Positions 8,666 to 16,260 of a stretch of 17,817 nt of DNA are shown one piece after another (within the stretch, counting starts at the first letter, position 1; each line of letters opens with the position of its first letter). A model generated the notes under the pieces. The model was not told the DNA's origin. It saw nothing but the letters and a program-made list of their open reading frames with translations, and ran no database searches. The stretch lies in NCBI GenBank assembly GCA_037446075.1, contig JBBIJH010000047.1, positions 1 to 17,817 of the forward strand. Direction: 5' to 3'. The translations under genes and the position numbers were made by a program. The stretch comes from JBBIJH01 sp037446075. Its GTDB lineage: Bacteria > Bacteroidota > Ignavibacteria > UBA10030 > JAHEZR01.

Positions 8666-9232
8666 TCAACCTTCTGTCTTTCCTTTTTCCAAATACCTTC
8701 GCAGATGCTTTCTCAGGATTTTCAGCGCCCGTGTGATCTGATTTTCAACGGTTTTTACGCTAATCCCCAGATGTTCACTGATCTCCGCATTTGACATCTC
8801 CTCCATTCTGCTGAGCAGAAAAACCTCCCGACACTTTGCCGGCAATTTTGTGTTGACCAGCTCCCTGAGTTGCTCCTCGAGCATTTTCACTTCCAACGAT
8901 TTCTCCGGATCACCCTCCGCGGGTCTTAAGTTGCCGAGAAACTCAGGCTGAACCTTTCGACGCACGGCAAGATGTTTCGCACGATCCCGCATCAGGTTTC
9001 CGCTGATGCGAAAGAGGTAGGCAAGGAACGGAAGATTAGGCTGAAGCGAAGCGCGGTGATTCCATACGCGTATAAACGTTTCTTGAACGATGTCGTGAGC
9101 ACTGTCAGCATCATAAGAACTGTGCAAAACGATCCGAAACAGCGTCGGCTGGTACTTTTCGAACAGAAGTCGGAATGCCTCCTGGTCCGAAGTGCGCAAG
9201 CGTTCAATCAGTCTTGTGTCGGCCTCTTGCAT
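8666..9232 (-). CDS. ECF (FecI-like) RNA polymerase sigma factor
   Basis: A 188-residue group IV sigma factor. Region sigma2 lies in the first 70 residues ('AFRLLFEKYQPTLFR', then 'AHDIVQETFIRVWNH'). Region sigma4 is near the C-terminus ('LPAKCREVFLLSRMEEMSNAEISEHL' split by the HTH, then 'GISVKTVENQITRALKILR'). I chose the ATG at 9232 because GAAGAG lies just upstream and sigma2 remains intact. A TTG at 9262 would add ten residues but lacks a ribosome site. It is divergent from a FecR-like gene, a TonB receptor with an STN domain, a serpin and an outer-membrane protein, so it probably drives that operon when FecR signals. In most FecI/FecR systems the two genes lie in the same direction; here they are head to head. 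Confidence 0.93.
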   Translation of the reverse strand: MQEADTRLIERLRTSDQEAFRLLFEKYQPTLFRIVLHSSYDADSAHDIVQETFIRVWNHRASLQPNLPFLAYLFRISGNLMRDRAKHLAVRRKVQPEFLGNLRPAEGDPEKSLEVKMLEEQLRELVNTKLPAKCREVFLLSRMEEMSNAEISEHLGISVKTVENQITRALKILRKHLRRYLEKGKTEG

Positions 9233-9249
9233 GCGGGGGCTCTTCGTAG

Positions 9250-9260
9250 GGTAATTTACC
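9250..9260. promoter_or_regulatory. Small palindrome upstream of sigma gene
   Basis: GGTAATTTACC is a perfect 5-bp inverted repeat with a 1-nt centre, 17 nt before the sigma-factor start codon. The same GGTAA core recurs as palindromic GGTAACC at 9417-9423 on the other side of the divergent region. It could be an operator, or could arise by chance. Confidence 0.2.
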
Positions 9261-9414
9261 AATTACAAGCACAGAAACAAACTTCAGCAGGCACAAGGCG
9301 GGGGTCATTGTCACGGCAGACTGCAATTCAAATGCCCGCGCTCAATGACTGTCTCAAGGATAGGAAAAGGCAAGCGTCGCAGAGAAATATGGGCAATTCT
9401 TGTTTGTGCGCTTA

Positions 9415-9441
9415 GGGGTAACCGGGGACACAATCGTTATA
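9415..9441 (+). promoter_or_regulatory. Candidate ECF-type promoter for the fecR-receptor-serpin operon
   Basis: In the 258-nt divergent intergenic region (9233-9490), GGGGTAACC at 9415-9423 is followed 11-14 nt later by CGTTAT at 9435-9440, 50 nt before the FecR start. The G-rich '-35' with AAC and the CGT-starting '-10' have the general look of extracytoplasmic-function promoters, and no good TTGACA/TATAAT pair was seen. The rest of the region holds no ORF of note. Assignment is by position and shape only. Confidence 0.35.
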
Positions 9442-9490
9442 TGTGTAGTACGACCAGGGCTTGAAAAGACATCCCATAAAGGGGAATCAC

Positions 9491-10417
9491 ATGAGTCAAT
9501 TCTTTCAGAAACTTCAATCGCTTCTCCACATCCGCAGCGGGCAACAGATGGAAGAGGCTACCTTCAACGAGATTCTTGACAGAAGCTTCTCCCGCCTGAG
9601 CGGCATCGACCCCGAAACTCATCAGCAATGGCTGCATCTTCAACGAGCCATAACACAACGCGAGGCTGAGGTTGCTCTAAGAAAATCCCGGCTCGTACCT
9701 CGCTTTGCGCTCGGATTCGCAGGCATTGTCGTTGCGTTCCTTGGCCTTTACTTTTATTTCTCATCCTCTTCATCTAAAGTCTCCTTGGATACGATCGTGA
9801 CAGGAAGGGGAGAACAAAAGGAGGTCGTTCTCGATGACGGCTCCCGGGTCACCCTCAATCATACGACGAAGCTGGTCAAGACCAAACTGGAAGCGCAGAA
9901 GCCGCGGCGAGTCTTGCTGGCGGGAGAAGCGTACTTCCGGGTTCAACATGGCGAAACCCGATTCATCGTCTCGACAGAGTACGCTGAGGTCGAGGTGATG
10001 GGAACCGAATTCAACCTTCGAGCGCGCGGGGGGGCGCTCGAGGTTGCGGTGATCAGCGGGATGGTGAATGTCAGCGCGGTTAAAGATGGAAAAGACAGCA
10101 CGCTGCTGCTGAGACAACATCAGATGGCGCTTGTACCACACAACGATTTCCCCAGACGAATCGGAGACATACCGTCTCCGGAGTATCCGGGATGGATGCA
10201 CGGGAAACTGTTCCTGAACAGAACGTCTTTCTTGGAAGCAGTCCGTGAGATTGAGATGCGATTTGATGTCACAATCGCCATTCATGACCCAGAACTTGGC
10301 GAGAAGATCATCACGGGGATTCTAGATGCTGGAAGCGCAGAAGCTGCACTGACTGCATTATGCGAACTTACTCGGAAGAAATTCACGTATGACGGTTACG
10401 CGTACACTGTTCATTAG
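9491..10417 (+). CDS. FecR-like sigma regulator (anti-sigma, inner membrane)
   Basis: A 308-residue single-pass protein. The cytoplasmic N-terminal part (1-68) includes a 'HQQWLHLQRAI' element as in FecR N-termini. A transmembrane helix spans about 70-90. The periplasmic FecR domain spans about 98-195 ('DGSRVTLNHTTKL', 'GEAYFRV', 'VEVMGTEFNLRA', 'VISGMVNVS'). A C-terminal DUF4974/STN-like segment spans about 238-308. It should bind and control the divergent ECF sigma factor in response to the receptor's STN domain. The start at 9491 has AAAGGGGA at 9478-9485; an in-frame TTG at 9461 lacks such a site. The last 29 nt overlap the start of the receptor gene, implying tight translational coupling. 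Confidence 0.93.
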   Translation: MSQFFQKLQSLLHIRSGQQMEEATFNEILDRSFSRLSGIDPETHQQWLHLQRAITQREAEVALRKSRLVPRFALGFAGIVVAFLGLYFYFSSSSSKVSLDTIVTGRGEQKEVVLDDGSRVTLNHTTKLVKTKLEAQKPRRVLLAGEAYFRVQHGETRFIVSTEYAEVEVMGTEFNLRARGGALEVAVISGMVNVSAVKDGKDSTLLLRQHQMALVPHNDFPRRIGDIPSPEYPGWMHGKLFLNRTSFLEAVREIEMRFDVTIAIHDPELGEKIITGILDAGSAEAALTALCELTRKKFTYDGYAYTVH

Positions 10418-12941
10418 CCTCCTCTGTGCGATCGGACATGTAGGCACTGCGCAGGAGCGTGGGCAGGCTCTCTCCTTCCACTTCCGTAACGTGGAGCTTC
10501 GGGCAGCACTCGATTCCTTGCTGAGATGGTATGCAGTTCCCTTGATCTATCTCGACAAGGACGTAGCCGGAAAACGGGTCAACGCGAGGTGTGATGACTG
10601 CACTTTCGAAGAAGCCCTGAGAAAAGTGATCGAAGGACAGGGACTTGTCTGGAAAACGGTCGGGGAACAAATCCTTTTGCAGAAACTCGAGAAAGTCGAA
10701 GCCAGGCCAGAGGCACCGAGGGCCACATTCGCTGGTACAATCAGAGACTCTCTTACAAGAGAAGCGGTGATCGGCGCAGATGTCGTCCTTTTCGCCGAAC
10801 CGACAGAGTCTCCGGAGATCGGTGATGGGCTGACAAAGGTCTATCGCTGGTGTTCGACAAACCAGTTTGGGTTCTTTTCGCTCCGTAATATTCAGCCAGG
10901 GAATTACATTCTCCATGTTCGTCGTCTCGGCTATCAACCACTCAACGTGCCAGTGAACATCCCGCCGGGTTCGGCCATTGTACGCGACTTTGTAGTGCTC
11001 GAGCAGCAGATCGTGCATCCAGAAATCACCGTCGAGGGACGCCGGTCTGCGTTCTCCGCATCAGAGGGAATTTCGCAGGGAGTATACATTCGCGCGACAT
11101 CGTCGGATCACAACCAGTATTTTCTTGAAGGCGCACGAATCTACAATCCGCTCCACTTTGGCAGCGTGATGAGCACATTCAACGGCGATGCGTTACGAGA
11201 TGTGCAGGTCATCGCAGGCGGTGTTCCCCCGTATTACGGCGGACGAATCGGTGGCATTCTTGATGTCCTACTTCGGGATGGAGCCGAGAAGAAGCTTCGA
11301 GGTTCTGCAGCAATCGGATCGCTCGGCTCGAATCTTTTGCTTGAAGGGCCTGTCTTGAAACGAACGACCTTCTTGATTTCCGGAAGGCAAGGCTATCCCG
11401 ACATCTTCTTCCCACGGTATCGGACAGAGGAAACACCAAGCGATTTGAATTCCTCCGAGCTGATGGCAAAGTTGTCTTATCGCCCTTCCCAAAATCAGCG
11501 GCTCTCGTTGGGCGGATATTTTGGGGTGGATACATACGAGAACGACATTGGCAATCAAAGCGGCGATCGCCTGACTAATTCCGTCCGCTGGGGAAATGCC
11601 GCTGCAAACCTGCGATGGATGGGCGTGGTATCCCCTTCGCTCTTTTTCTCCACCTCTGCAATTTACACACGCTATGGTTTCAATGTAGAGCACCGTCTGG
11701 AAGGAATCCAGAGTTCCCACGAAACGTTTCTTTCCGATTATGTCATCAAAGATGCTGCCATCCGCGCCCACGCCGAGTATTTCTACGATGAATATCACAC
11801 GGTGCTCGCTGGCGTTGAGCTGATACGCCACTGGATGGCCGGGAGAATCAGTGAGTTCTCGAGCCAGATCGCACCCATGTCGTTTGGGGAGTTCTCTCCG
11901 TGGGAGCTATCAGTGTACGTACAAGATCAATGGCGCCTAGCTCCATCCGTTCTGGCAGAGGTGGGTGCTCGGGCTACGTCGTTCATTGGGAAGGAACCCG
12001 CCCGATTGAACGACACCAGTCGTTCGGGCGGGGGGTCCTTCTCGGCTATCGATCCGCGTTTCTCACTGCTTGTGTCGCTCCGTGATGACCTTCGATTGTA
12101 CTCATCACTCTCTGCGGTCAATCAATTTGTACATCCCTATCGTCATAGCGGTATCTTTCTGTTCTATCCATCGATTTTCTTTTATCCCTCCAGTGATAAG
12201 ATTCGACCCTCTACATCATTACAGATCTCTCTCGGGATGCAGAAGAATTTTCATCGAGATCGATACCGGCTGGTAGTCGAGACGTACTACAGAGCGACGC
12301 AGAAGCTTCATGAATTTGTCTACGATTCGACAGTCTCACCGACATTGTCAGATGCTCTGATTCTCGGCGAGGGGAATGTCTATGGAGCCGAGGTCACCCT
12401 CGACAAACGGTTAGGCGCGATCACAGGTTCGATGAGATATAGCTTCACCTGGGCGACAAACCGCTTCGCTGAGTTGAACGGAGGAGACCCTTTCAGGCCG
12501 CGATTCGACCGGAGGCACGAATTGTATGGAACACTATCCTACTCGCCACAAGAGAACTGGACCATCGGAGCAGTCTGTCTCGTGTCATCGAATCTGTTCC
12601 CTTCGTTTACACCAAGCGGGTCAGAGGCTGGGAGAGTATTGTCCACAGACGAATTGCGGACCGGAGTGGCCGCTGCACCCAAGTATGCCGAACCTTATGA
12701 TTTGAACGGCGGTCGGCTGCCGGGTTTTCAACGCATCGAGCTCTTTGCGGAGCACAGATTCTCATGGTGGGGAGTGCCACTTCAGGCAAAACTCCGTCTG
12801 GTCAACGGATACGGGTTGGTTGATCCGTTCGTCTGGGAGCTTCGCGAGAGTCGCGACAACAGGTTAAGGTGGCGAGCGACATTCGATGCCCCTCCACTGT
12901 TCCCATTGTATCCGGTGATGAATGTAGGTGTGAGGTTTTGA
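10389..12941 (+). CDS. TonB-dependent outer-membrane receptor with STN signalling domain
   Basis: An 850-residue FecA-type transducer. Order: signal peptide (about 1-21); STN domain (about 29-98), which contacts FecR; a carboxypeptidase-regulatory-like beta-sandwich (about 113-205) typical of Bacteroidota receptors; a TonB-box-like 'EITVEG' (212-217); plug (about 219-330, with 'YFLEGARIYNPLHFG' and 'VPPYYGGRIGGILDV'); and a 22-strand-type barrel to the end. The last residue is Phe in 'NVGVRF', the usual outer-membrane insertion signal. It should import a ligand with TonB energy and signal its presence through FecR to the sigma factor. No SusD follows, so it is not a classical SusCD pair. No siderophore or haem genes are in view, so the ligand is unknown. 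GGAAG lies about 10 nt before the start, inside fecR. Confidence 0.93.
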   Translation: MTVTRTLFISLLCAIGHVGTAQERGQALSFHFRNVELRAALDSLLRWYAVPLIYLDKDVAGKRVNARCDDCTFEEALRKVIEGQGLVWKTVGEQILLQKLEKVEARPEAPRATFAGTIRDSLTREAVIGADVVLFAEPTESPEIGDGLTKVYRWCSTNQFGFFSLRNIQPGNYILHVRRLGYQPLNVPVNIPPGSAIVRDFVVLEQQIVHPEITVEGRRSAFSASEGISQGVYIRATSSDHNQYFLEGARIYNPLHFGSVMSTFNGDALRDVQVIAGGVPPYYGGRIGGILDVLLRDGAEKKLRGSAAIGSLGSNLLLEGPVLKRTTFLISGRQGYPDIFFPRYRTEETPSDLNSSELMAKLSYRPSQNQRLSLGGYFGVDTYENDIGNQSGDRLTNSVRWGNAAANLRWMGVVSPSLFFSTSAIYTRYGFNVEHRLEGIQSSHETFLSDYVIKDAAIRAHAEYFYDEYHTVLAGVELIRHWMAGRISEFSSQIAPMSFGEFSPWELSVYVQDQWRLAPSVLAEVGARATSFIGKEPARLNDTSRSGGGSFSAIDPRFSLLVSLRDDLRLYSSLSAVNQFVHPYRHSGIFLFYPSIFFYPSSDKIRPSTSLQISLGMQKNFHRDRYRLVVETYYRATQKLHEFVYDSTVSPTLSDALILGEGNVYGAEVTLDKRLGAITGSMRYSFTWATNRFAELNGGDPFRPRFDRRHELYGTLSYSPQENWTIGAVCLVSSNLFPSFTPSGSEAGRVLSTDELRTGVAAAPKYAEPYDLNGGRLPGFQRIELFAEHRFSWWGVPLQAKLRLVNGYGLVDPFVWELRESRDNRLRWRATFDAPPLFPLYPVMNVGVRF

Positions 12942-12947
12942 AGGAGA
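12941..12947 (+). promoter_or_regulatory. Ribosome binding site of serpin gene
   Basis: AAGGAGA begins on the last base of the receptor's TGA stop and lies 8 nt before the ATG at 12956. It fixes the serpin start and rules out the longer GTG-started frame from 12869, which would lack the lipoprotein signal at its N-terminus. Confidence 0.8.
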
Positions 12948-12955
12948 TCATTGAT

Positions 12956-14197
12956 ATGAAATCATTATTCGTGTTGTGTGTCGCGCTCACTCTCTCCTTT
13001 CTCAGTTGTGAAGACCTCAGCACCTTTCCGGAGCAGGATGTCCGTCCATTGACTGAGTTAGAGAAGAGTCTGGTTCACAAGACCAATCAGTTCGGCTTCC
13101 ACCTGCTGAAAACGGTCAATCAATCTGAAGGAAACAAGAACGTCTTCATCTCCCCCTTGAGTGTCTCGATGGCGCTCGGCATGACGCTCAACGGCGCCGC
13201 TGGCGAAACCGAAGAGGCCGTGCGCTCTACACTCGGCTTTTCGGGAATGGCGCAACAGGAGATCAACTCATCGTATCAGAGCTTGATGCAGCTTCTGCGC
13301 AACCTTGACCCAAAGGTGGAGTTCAAGATTGCCAATTCCATCTGGCATCGTCTTGGATTCACGGTTGAGCCTGAGTTCATTGAAACGAACCGGCGCTACT
13401 TCGAGGCAATTGTCACAGGATTGAACTTTAGCTCACCGGATGCTTCAAAAACCATCAACGAATGGGTGAATTCGAGCACGAACGGCAAAATAAAACAGAT
13501 CGTTCCCAATCCCATCCCTTATTACGTCGTCATGTATCTGATCAATGCCATTTACTTCAAGGGGACGTGGACGTATCAATTTGACAAGGAAAAAACCAGC
13601 GATGCCCAGTTCTATCTTCCCGATGGCACGATAAGCCAGACCAAGCTAATGCAACTCAGAGGCACGCTGCCCTACCTCGAAACCTCTTCGTATCAGGCCA
13701 TCGAGCTTCCCTACGGCGATTCGCTCTTTAGTATGATTATCGTTCTACCGAAGCAGGGACAATCTATTGAAACGTTCGTCAACGATTTGACCGACGATTC
13801 GTGGGCTGCCCTGAAGGGCGGTTTACAAAGACAGCTTGGTACCATCTTCCTGCCGAAGTTCAAACTAGAGTTCGAGAAGGCACTGAACGATGCGCTAAAA
13901 ACAATGGGGATGGAGGTTGCCTTCGATCCTCGTAGGGCAGACTTTCGACGGATCAGTCGGCAGGTCTATGATATGGGGGAACGGCTCTTCATCAGCGAAG
14001 TGAAACACAAGACTTTTGTTCAGGTGGACGAGGAAGGAACAGAGGCCGCGGCGGTAACTTCGGTTGAAGTTGGTTTCACCTCAATCGGGCCACAAGAGTT
14101 TGTCATGCGTGTTGATCGTCCGTTCTTCTTCGTCATCACCGAGCGGCATTCAGGAACATTACTGTTCGTGGGGAAAATCATAGAACCAAAACTGTGA
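12956..14197 (+). CDS. Serpin (protease inhibitor), predicted lipoprotein
   Basis: A 413-residue serpin. The ATG at 12956 is chosen because AAGGAGA overlaps the receptor stop just upstream and because it opens a lipoprotein-type signal (hydrophobic 4-17, 'FLSC' with Cys18). The acidic ED after the Cys resembles surface-export signals of Bacteroidota lipoproteins. The full serpin core is present: 'NVFISPLSVSMALGM' near 62-76, 'FKGTW' at 201-205. 'MRVDRPFFFVI' (384-394) fits the serpin signature. The hinge before the reactive loop is 'EEGTEAAAV' (359-367), with Thr at P14 and small residues at P12-P9, as required for an inhibitory serpin. Counting as in alpha-1-antitrypsin, P1-P1' is about Thr375-Ser376. 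It probably traps serine or cysteine proteases at the cell envelope. It is 14 nt after the receptor gene and so belongs to the signalling operon. Confidence 0.95.
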   Translation: MKSLFVLCVALTLSFLSCEDLSTFPEQDVRPLTELEKSLVHKTNQFGFHLLKTVNQSEGNKNVFISPLSVSMALGMTLNGAAGETEEAVRSTLGFSGMAQQEINSSYQSLMQLLRNLDPKVEFKIANSIWHRLGFTVEPEFIETNRRYFEAIVTGLNFSSPDASKTINEWVNSSTNGKIKQIVPNPIPYYVVMYLINAIYFKGTWTYQFDKEKTSDAQFYLPDGTISQTKLMQLRGTLPYLETSSYQAIELPYGDSLFSMIIVLPKQGQSIETFVNDLTDDSWAALKGGLQRQLGTIFLPKFKLEFEKALNDALKTMGMEVAFDPRRADFRRISRQVYDMGERLFISEVKHKTFVQVDEEGTEAAAVTSVEVGFTSIGPQEFVMRVDRPFFFVITERHSGTLLFVGKIIEPKL

Positions 14198-14204
14198 CAA
14201 CTTG

Positions 14205-14212
14205 AAGGAGGT
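14205..14212 (+). promoter_or_regulatory. Ribosome binding site of outer-membrane protein gene
   Basis: A perfect AAGGAGGT lies 4 nt before the ATG at 14217. An in-frame TTG at 14202 overlaps it and is therefore not the start. Such a complete site contrasts with the site-less housekeeping genes at 2017-6213. Confidence 0.8.
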
Positions 14213-14216
14213 CACC

Positions 14217-16046
14217 ATGACCCGCATCACCAGGAAGATATTACAGTTGTGCCTTGCACTTTCTATGTCGAGCACGAGCTTTGGACAGTATTTCAGCGAA
14301 CGAGTTCTGGAGAAATCGTTCGAGCAGACTGACTTCTTCTTCACTCCCACTCCACTCATCCCGTACGGTATCGGAGGATTCCGGTCGATCGCCGCGCCGT
14401 TGTTCCAGGATCCGCTCTCCCGACTGGCAGTCAACCCTGCATTCTTTTCCATTGACACGGTGAAGGGTCACTACGCGTACCTCGACTTTCGAAGCGTGAG
14501 CGAAATCCGCAGTCAGCCCAATTTCACTTACCCGATGTATAACTATCGCACGACGGTGGATGTCGCAATCCTCCCGTACCCGCGCTATTATCTGAACACA
14601 CGGAAGGAATTGCAGCCCGTCCTCTCCGGCGCGTATCTCACGCGGCCTTTTCCTTCCCTCCTTCCTCATTTCTACGCGGGCGTGACGTACCAAGCGGTTT
14701 TCCAGGATGATAAGTACTATCCGATTCCACAAGACATTTACCGCTCCGTACTGGGATACGACTATGCAGGGACGCGAGCAACAGCCGAGGACCTCCCGAT
14801 CGTGGATCGCTACAAAGGGAGCGACGATATACATCATCTTGCCCACATGATTTCCCTCTTCAGCGCGTACGACATCATGGAGAACCTTCGGCTTGGTGTG
14901 AAGCTCGGGCGGACGTCCTTCAACCGCGATGGATCATTCGGATCGCAGAACCTCTGGGATGGATACTACAACCCGGGTTACAAATCGATCTGGGGAAATC
15001 TCGAGTCACGCGAGCAACAGTATCGCGACTGGGATCTCGCGGCTGGTCTGCGTTACCGCTTCGGCCAGCAGGACGAAGTTGGCTTTCTGTTCGGCCGCCT
15101 CTGGGGAAATGCGGATCAAGGGCTTCTCAGAACAGACACTTCTTTTTACGGCTACGGAACTCCCGGCGTCGGTACAAACTGGAGTTACTACATGCGATCG
15201 GGCTTCACTGAGCAGTCGTGGGATCACAATGGCGGCACAACCTACGGCGGGATTCAGCTCAACCGCACACTTTCCCCTTCTGTGACGTTGAGCCTCTTGT
15301 ACGGATTCAACAAGCAGAAGGTGGACATTGGTCTCGTCTCATCGATCTCCGATACATCCTTCAACAGCTACCGTTATCAATACAACGATACGCTCATCTC
15401 GCGTTCGGAAGGGTACTCGAGGCTCATTGACGACAGGACAGGCGGAGGGACAAAATCAAGCAGCGCACACCGCTTCTTTGGGTCATTGCACTGGCGTCCG
15501 CATGAGAGGACAAACGTCACCGTTGGATTGCAATTGGACTTTCAAACCGGCGAAACGACAACAGACGAGGGTGTTTTTTCCCGGCGACAATCGAAGTACT
15601 CAGGCTCCTATGGACAATACAACTATGCATGGTTTGATAGAACGCTTGAACAAAAGCACTTGCTGTGGACGTTTACAACGGACGTGACGACCCTTTCCAT
15701 TCCTGTGGTTTTTCAGTGGCAGGCCACGGACTGGCTCGATGCACTTGTCGGCGTCAGTAGAACAATGTCGAGCTGGGAGATCGACGATGTGACGCTGGCG
15801 ATCATCAGCGTGAGGGATCGGCAGAGTTCAAGCGGAAGCGAGCACAAGGAGAATTTCGGGGAGCGCTACACGATGCCGCGTGAGCGTGTGAGCGACGTGC
15901 GCACCTCAGCCCTCGTTGGACTTACGGCGCGACCTTCCAGCTTGTTTAGCATTCGCCTTCTTGTAACACCAAACATTGTGGACGATTACGAGGGAAGCCA
16001 CATCCAGGACTTGCGGTGGTGGCTGGCGTTCCAGCTCACGCCGTAA
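14217..16046 (+). CDS. Predicted outer-membrane beta-barrel protein, family not recognised
   Basis: A 609-residue exported protein. Residues 1-24 form a signal peptide ending near 'TSFGQ'. The mature part is rich in Tyr, Trp, Phe, Gly and Ser. It shows alternating hydrophobic strands ('LRLGVKLGRTSF', 'DLAAGLRYRFG', 'VTLSLLYGF', 'TNVTVGLQLDFQTG', 'FSIRLLVTPNI') separated by polar loops, as in outer-membrane barrels of the FadL/OmpP1 general sort. The near-N-terminal 'DPLSRLAVNPAFF' resembles the 'NPA' segment of such proteins. The C-terminus ('LAFQLTP') lacks the usual final aromatic residue. It is 19 nt after the serpin with a strong Shine-Dalgarno, so it is the last gene of the operon. It may act with the serpin or receptor, for example as a porin or anchor, but no function can be assigned. 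Confidence 0.8.
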   Translation: MTRITRKILQLCLALSMSSTSFGQYFSERVLEKSFEQTDFFFTPTPLIPYGIGGFRSIAAPLFQDPLSRLAVNPAFFSIDTVKGHYAYLDFRSVSEIRSQPNFTYPMYNYRTTVDVAILPYPRYYLNTRKELQPVLSGAYLTRPFPSLLPHFYAGVTYQAVFQDDKYYPIPQDIYRSVLGYDYAGTRATAEDLPIVDRYKGSDDIHHLAHMISLFSAYDIMENLRLGVKLGRTSFNRDGSFGSQNLWDGYYNPGYKSIWGNLESREQQYRDWDLAAGLRYRFGQQDEVGFLFGRLWGNADQGLLRTDTSFYGYGTPGVGTNWSYYMRSGFTEQSWDHNGGTTYGGIQLNRTLSPSVTLSLLYGFNKQKVDIGLVSSISDTSFNSYRYQYNDTLISRSEGYSRLIDDRTGGGTKSSSAHRFFGSLHWRPHERTNVTVGLQLDFQTGETTTDEGVFSRRQSKYSGSYGQYNYAWFDRTLEQKHLLWTFTTDVTTLSIPVVFQWQATDWLDALVGVSRTMSSWEIDDVTLAIISVRDRQSSSGSEHKENFGERYTMPRERVSDVRTSALVGLTARPSSLFSIRLLVTPNIVDDYEGSHIQDLRWWLAFQLTP

Positions 16047-16103
16047 GCAGGGTTGCCGTCTCGTGTGTGCAAAGATAATTCTCCGGGAAAGGAAGAGGAA
16101 AGA

Positions 16104-16154
16104 TTCTGAGGCAAGATACTGGTGTCTTTCATCGCTTTTGCATCTTTCTCAGAA
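16104..16154 (+). terminator. Hairpin downstream of the operon, possible terminator or mRNA 3' structure
   Basis: TTCTGAG (16104-16110) pairs with CTCAGAA (16148-16154). Inside it AAGAT (16113-16117) pairs with ATCTT (16142-16146), leaving a 24-nt loop. It begins 57 nt after the stop of the last operon gene. No strong T-run follows, so factor-independent termination is uncertain. Confidence 0.35.
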
Positions 16155-16225
16155 ATTGGATTGAGCGCCTTCCTTTCTTGACCACCAATGGCATGTTTGC
16201 TGGAGGAACACTCGAAAAAAATATC

Positions 16226-16254
16226 TTGACACTTGAACGAAGCCGTCTTACATT
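16226..16254 (+). promoter_or_regulatory. Sigma70-type promoter
   Basis: TTGACA (16226-16231) and TACATT (16249-16254) are 17 nt apart, preceded by an A-rich stretch at 16216-16222. Transcription should start near 16261, giving a leader of about 127 nt before the ATG at 16388. It is the best consensus promoter in the window. Confidence 0.65.
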
Positions 16255-16260
16255 ACTCGT

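Noticed and set aside
9461..9490. TTG start for the FecR-like gene at 9461
   Set aside because: The ATG at 9491 has AAAGGGGA at proper spacing; the extra ten residues add no recognised feature.
10383..11018. 211-codon minus-strand frame opposite the receptor's N-terminus
   Set aside because: It covers the STN and carboxypeptidase-like domains of the receptor; no independent evidence of coding.
12869..12955. Upstream extension of the serpin to a GTG at 12869
   Set aside because: It would overlap the receptor end and bury the lipoprotein signal, and AAGGAGA marks the ATG at 12956.
14241..14846. 201-codon minus-strand frame opposite the barrel protein
   Set aside because: No ribosome site or domain, and it is Arg-rich. 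The plus frame has a signal peptide and perfect Shine-Dalgarno.
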